The notes below the pieces were generated by a model. It ran no database searches. It was not told where the DNA came from and saw only the letters and a list, made by a program, of their open reading frames with translations. From Phytophthora colocasiae (Eukaryota; Oomycota; Peronosporomycetes; Peronosporales; Peronosporaceae), in contig JAGKQI010000038.1 of assembly GCA_018806915.1 (NCBI GenBank), positions 62,001 through 126,000 on the forward strand: a DNA stretch of 64,000 bases. Reading direction: 5' to 3'. Positions 62,019 to 64,000 of this stretch are shown one piece after another. Position 1 is the stretch's first letter; every line of letters begins with the position of its first letter. The position numbers and the translations under genes were made by a program.

Positions 62019-64000
62019 AACGTCTTACATCTATGCATATGTGAACAAGAAGGCCATGGATCAAGTTAGCAACAAGCGAACGGATCTATTGGATAATACA
62101 TGTGAACTTCATGGGAAACGTACAGCTAGAGTTGCAAGCTTCCGCTCTACAGACGATGAATACCAGAGATCCGAGATCGCTATGTCCTTGGATCTCATGC
62201 CTGGAGAGTCACGCGGGTACTGGAAGTACCATGTCCCCAGCAAACACTTCAAGCAGGCCAAGGCAACGTGCAAGATCAACAATGCCAAGTCCACCGCTTC
62301 TTGACTCGGGATCCGAGGTGGCGATCATCGATGCCGCCTTTGCTCGTAAGGTTGGATCCCAGATTGACACTAGTCAAACACAAGAATGCCTTGGAATTGG
62401 TGAGCAGTTGTATATTGCAGCAGGCAAAACAAGGATTAAAGTTACCTTGGCTGGGTACTTGGTATACTTCTGCGATGTCTGGGTCGGCGAGGATCTTCCA
62501 CCCGACTGCGACGCGATCCTCGGTATGGACTTCATGGTACCGGCCGGGATCCGACTCGACTTGGGCGACGGATCCGTGTGCTTGCATGACGAGATCCGTG
62601 TGCGACTCCATGGACGACGGCAGATCTTCAGCGGCCGGGCTCGTCCGCTACTCCTCCAAGAAGGCATACGGCTGGAACCCGGCGAGGTCTTCGAGCACCC
62701 GGACCAGATCCACCTCAAGGAGTACGAGAAGCTGTGGCTACGGAGAGGAAAGCAATGGGTACCGACGTTAGTACAAGGCCCAGGCAAGATCCGCTATCTA
62801 CAACTTACCAACATTGGTGAGAAGGCGGTCTCTCTCAACCACAACGAAGAGATCGGCATGTGGCTGGCCGGGGATCACGTTCCTCGCACTCCAGGCTTCA
62901 TCTCCGTCGGATCCAGGCGCTACCACGAATGGCAGAACCTCGCCATGAGCGCCACAACGGAGATCCCGCCACCACCGCGTCCGAAGGAGCCGTGGGAGCT
63001 TGAGCCGGCGGTGGATCGCCCGAAGTACACCGAGCCGAAGGGGATCTTGAAGCGTCCTGCCCACACCGCTGTCATGTCGCGCTGCCCCGGCTCGCCACCT
63101 ACGTCGGACCAGATCCTTAAAGGAACGGCCGACTGGCGAGACAGGATCCAGTCCGGTGGATCCGATCCGTCAACGGCTAAGCTCCAAGCGCACCGCCGTG
63201 TCCGATTTGAGCCAGATGCCACAAAGGACGTTGCGCCAGCCTCATCGGACCAAGGGGCGTCCTTACACGGCCGGATCCGAGATCCACAGGCTCAAGGATC
63301 CTCCGGATCCTCTTCAGCTTGTCTGATTGAAGATCCGGCAACGTGTACTGTCTCTGGCCAGAGACTGGACGTCACCGTTGAGGATCGGCAGCATGTCCGT
63401 GCGACGGGCGACGACCATCACTCCGACAAATCAGTCGGAGATGACGTTTCGACGCGCCCTGGGGCGAATATGCATGCCCCACTGCCAAAGTTGGTATGGG
63501 CATGCAGCGCGATGCAAGGCGCGTCTAACGAGCCATCGCACGCCTCCAACGGAGCTCTGGAAGCCGAAGGGGCCATGTCGACACGCCTCCTTGAAGATCC
63601 GGAGGGCTGCCCTGTCTCTGCACAGAGCCGGGACAATGATGCCGAAGGGTCGCCCCATAATCATGGGACAGGTGACCATCATTCAGATGGCACAGTCGGA
63701 TCCAAGGTTTCGGAGTGCCCCGGAGCTCACAGGAATGCCCAGGAGCTCGGAGTGCTACCATTATACGCGCCCGATCAATACCTTTCAAATGAGGTGCCTC
63801 ACGCCTCCCAACTCCATCTACAAGCAAAGTCGGATCCTTACCTGACACAGCTTGAAGATCGGTGTCGCACATGCGACATGGGTCAAGGACGGGGCAGGTC
63901 CGAACAGTCGTCTGATTCCGCACTTAGTGGGGATCTGAGCCCCTCACATTCGCACAAATATGAGCGAGCGGCGGAGACGGCCTGCAGGAAGGGCGCCGCC
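61972..64000 (+). pseudogene. Gypsy pol, N-terminal part, one frame break, off the right edge
   Basis: In the -1 frame from the slip site the protein reads VKLERSPGLNPVRDERS ... GESRGYWKYHVPSKHF up to about 62300. There the frame changes: the retropepsin LLDSGSEVAIIDAAFARKVG is in the frame that starts at ATG 62282, and this frame stays open to the window end (573 codons). Later parts include DAILGMDFMVPAGIRLDL, typical of the end of the protease domain, then a long linker rich in GS and DP. RT is not reached. One missing base near 62299 would explain the break; an independent start at 62282 is the alternative. Confidence 0.8.

Larger units (their letters stand above)
58650..64000 (+). mobile_element. 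Ty3/Gypsy retrotransposon, 5' part, saturated with GGATCC
   Basis: Gag and the start of pol lie on the plus strand and run off the right edge, so the 3' LTR is not seen and the 5' LTR border within 58630-59200 is uncertain. By eye about 50 GGATCC sites occur in 5.3 kb, in all three reading frames and in non-coding parts; about one would be expected by chance. The region 59000-59656 has no supported gene and probably holds the LTR end and the leader. Confidence 0.8.

Overview
The window looks like a piece of a Phytophthora-type oomycete genome. The evidence is short GT-AG introns (57-117 nt), an oomycete-style initiator (GCTCACTTTTCATTTT) in front of a secreted-protein gene, an RXLR-type secreted protein, Kazal-like secreted proteins, a two-copy multi-pass membrane family and a dense mix of hAT, piggyBac, MULE, Copia and Gypsy elements. 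I cannot name the species.

Region 1 (1-25.4 kb) is repeat-rich. Two paralogous RXLR-like secreted-protein genes lie on the minus strand at the left edge; the outer one runs in frame into an ankyrin-family N-terminus and leaves the window. A hAT element (8-bp target duplication CTCATGAT) sits 85 bp upstream of the complete effector gene. It contains a TA-flanked terminal-inverted-repeat element, which itself contains a piggyBac element. Then follow a MULE, a Copia element (target duplication ATGCA) with an antisense chromodomain/cysteine-protease-like gene inside it, a glyoxalase II pseudogene split by a second MULE, and an ankyrin-repeat gene whose only nearby ATG is out of frame.

Region 2 (25.4-43.4 kb) holds a second piggyBac, a PDZ/coiled-coil protein, and two tandem multi-pass membrane genes flanking a secreted cysteine-rich gene broken at a 29-bp perfect inverted repeat. 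The second membrane gene carries a complete, very young Gypsy element in its second intron. The Gypsy gag-pol junction has a textbook -1 frameshift signal: U UUA AAC, a UAG stop, a four-base spacer and a 9-bp stem.

Region 3 (43.6-53.6 kb) is a compact housekeeping block: a membrane-anchored papain-like protease, a PX-BAR sorting nexin, an OCRL-like inositol 5-phosphatase with RhoGAP-like domain, a HID1 homologue and a phosphatidylinositol transfer protein. Four of the five belong to membrane traffic, phosphoinositide or Golgi biology.

Region 4 (53.6-64 kb) has two damaged Kazal-like genes, a relic of the membrane family, a Copia gag relic and the 5' part of a second Gypsy element that is saturated with GGATCC. 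This element also has a slippery heptamer (GUUAAAC) directly before the gag stop.

Three observations stand out: the shared -1 frameshift architecture of the two Gypsy elements, the recurrence of perfect inverted repeats with one-base spacers, and the in-frame RXLR-like/ankyrin junction. Many element reading frames carry single-base frame changes while the housekeeping block has none visible, so decay or assembly error in the repeats must be kept in mind.
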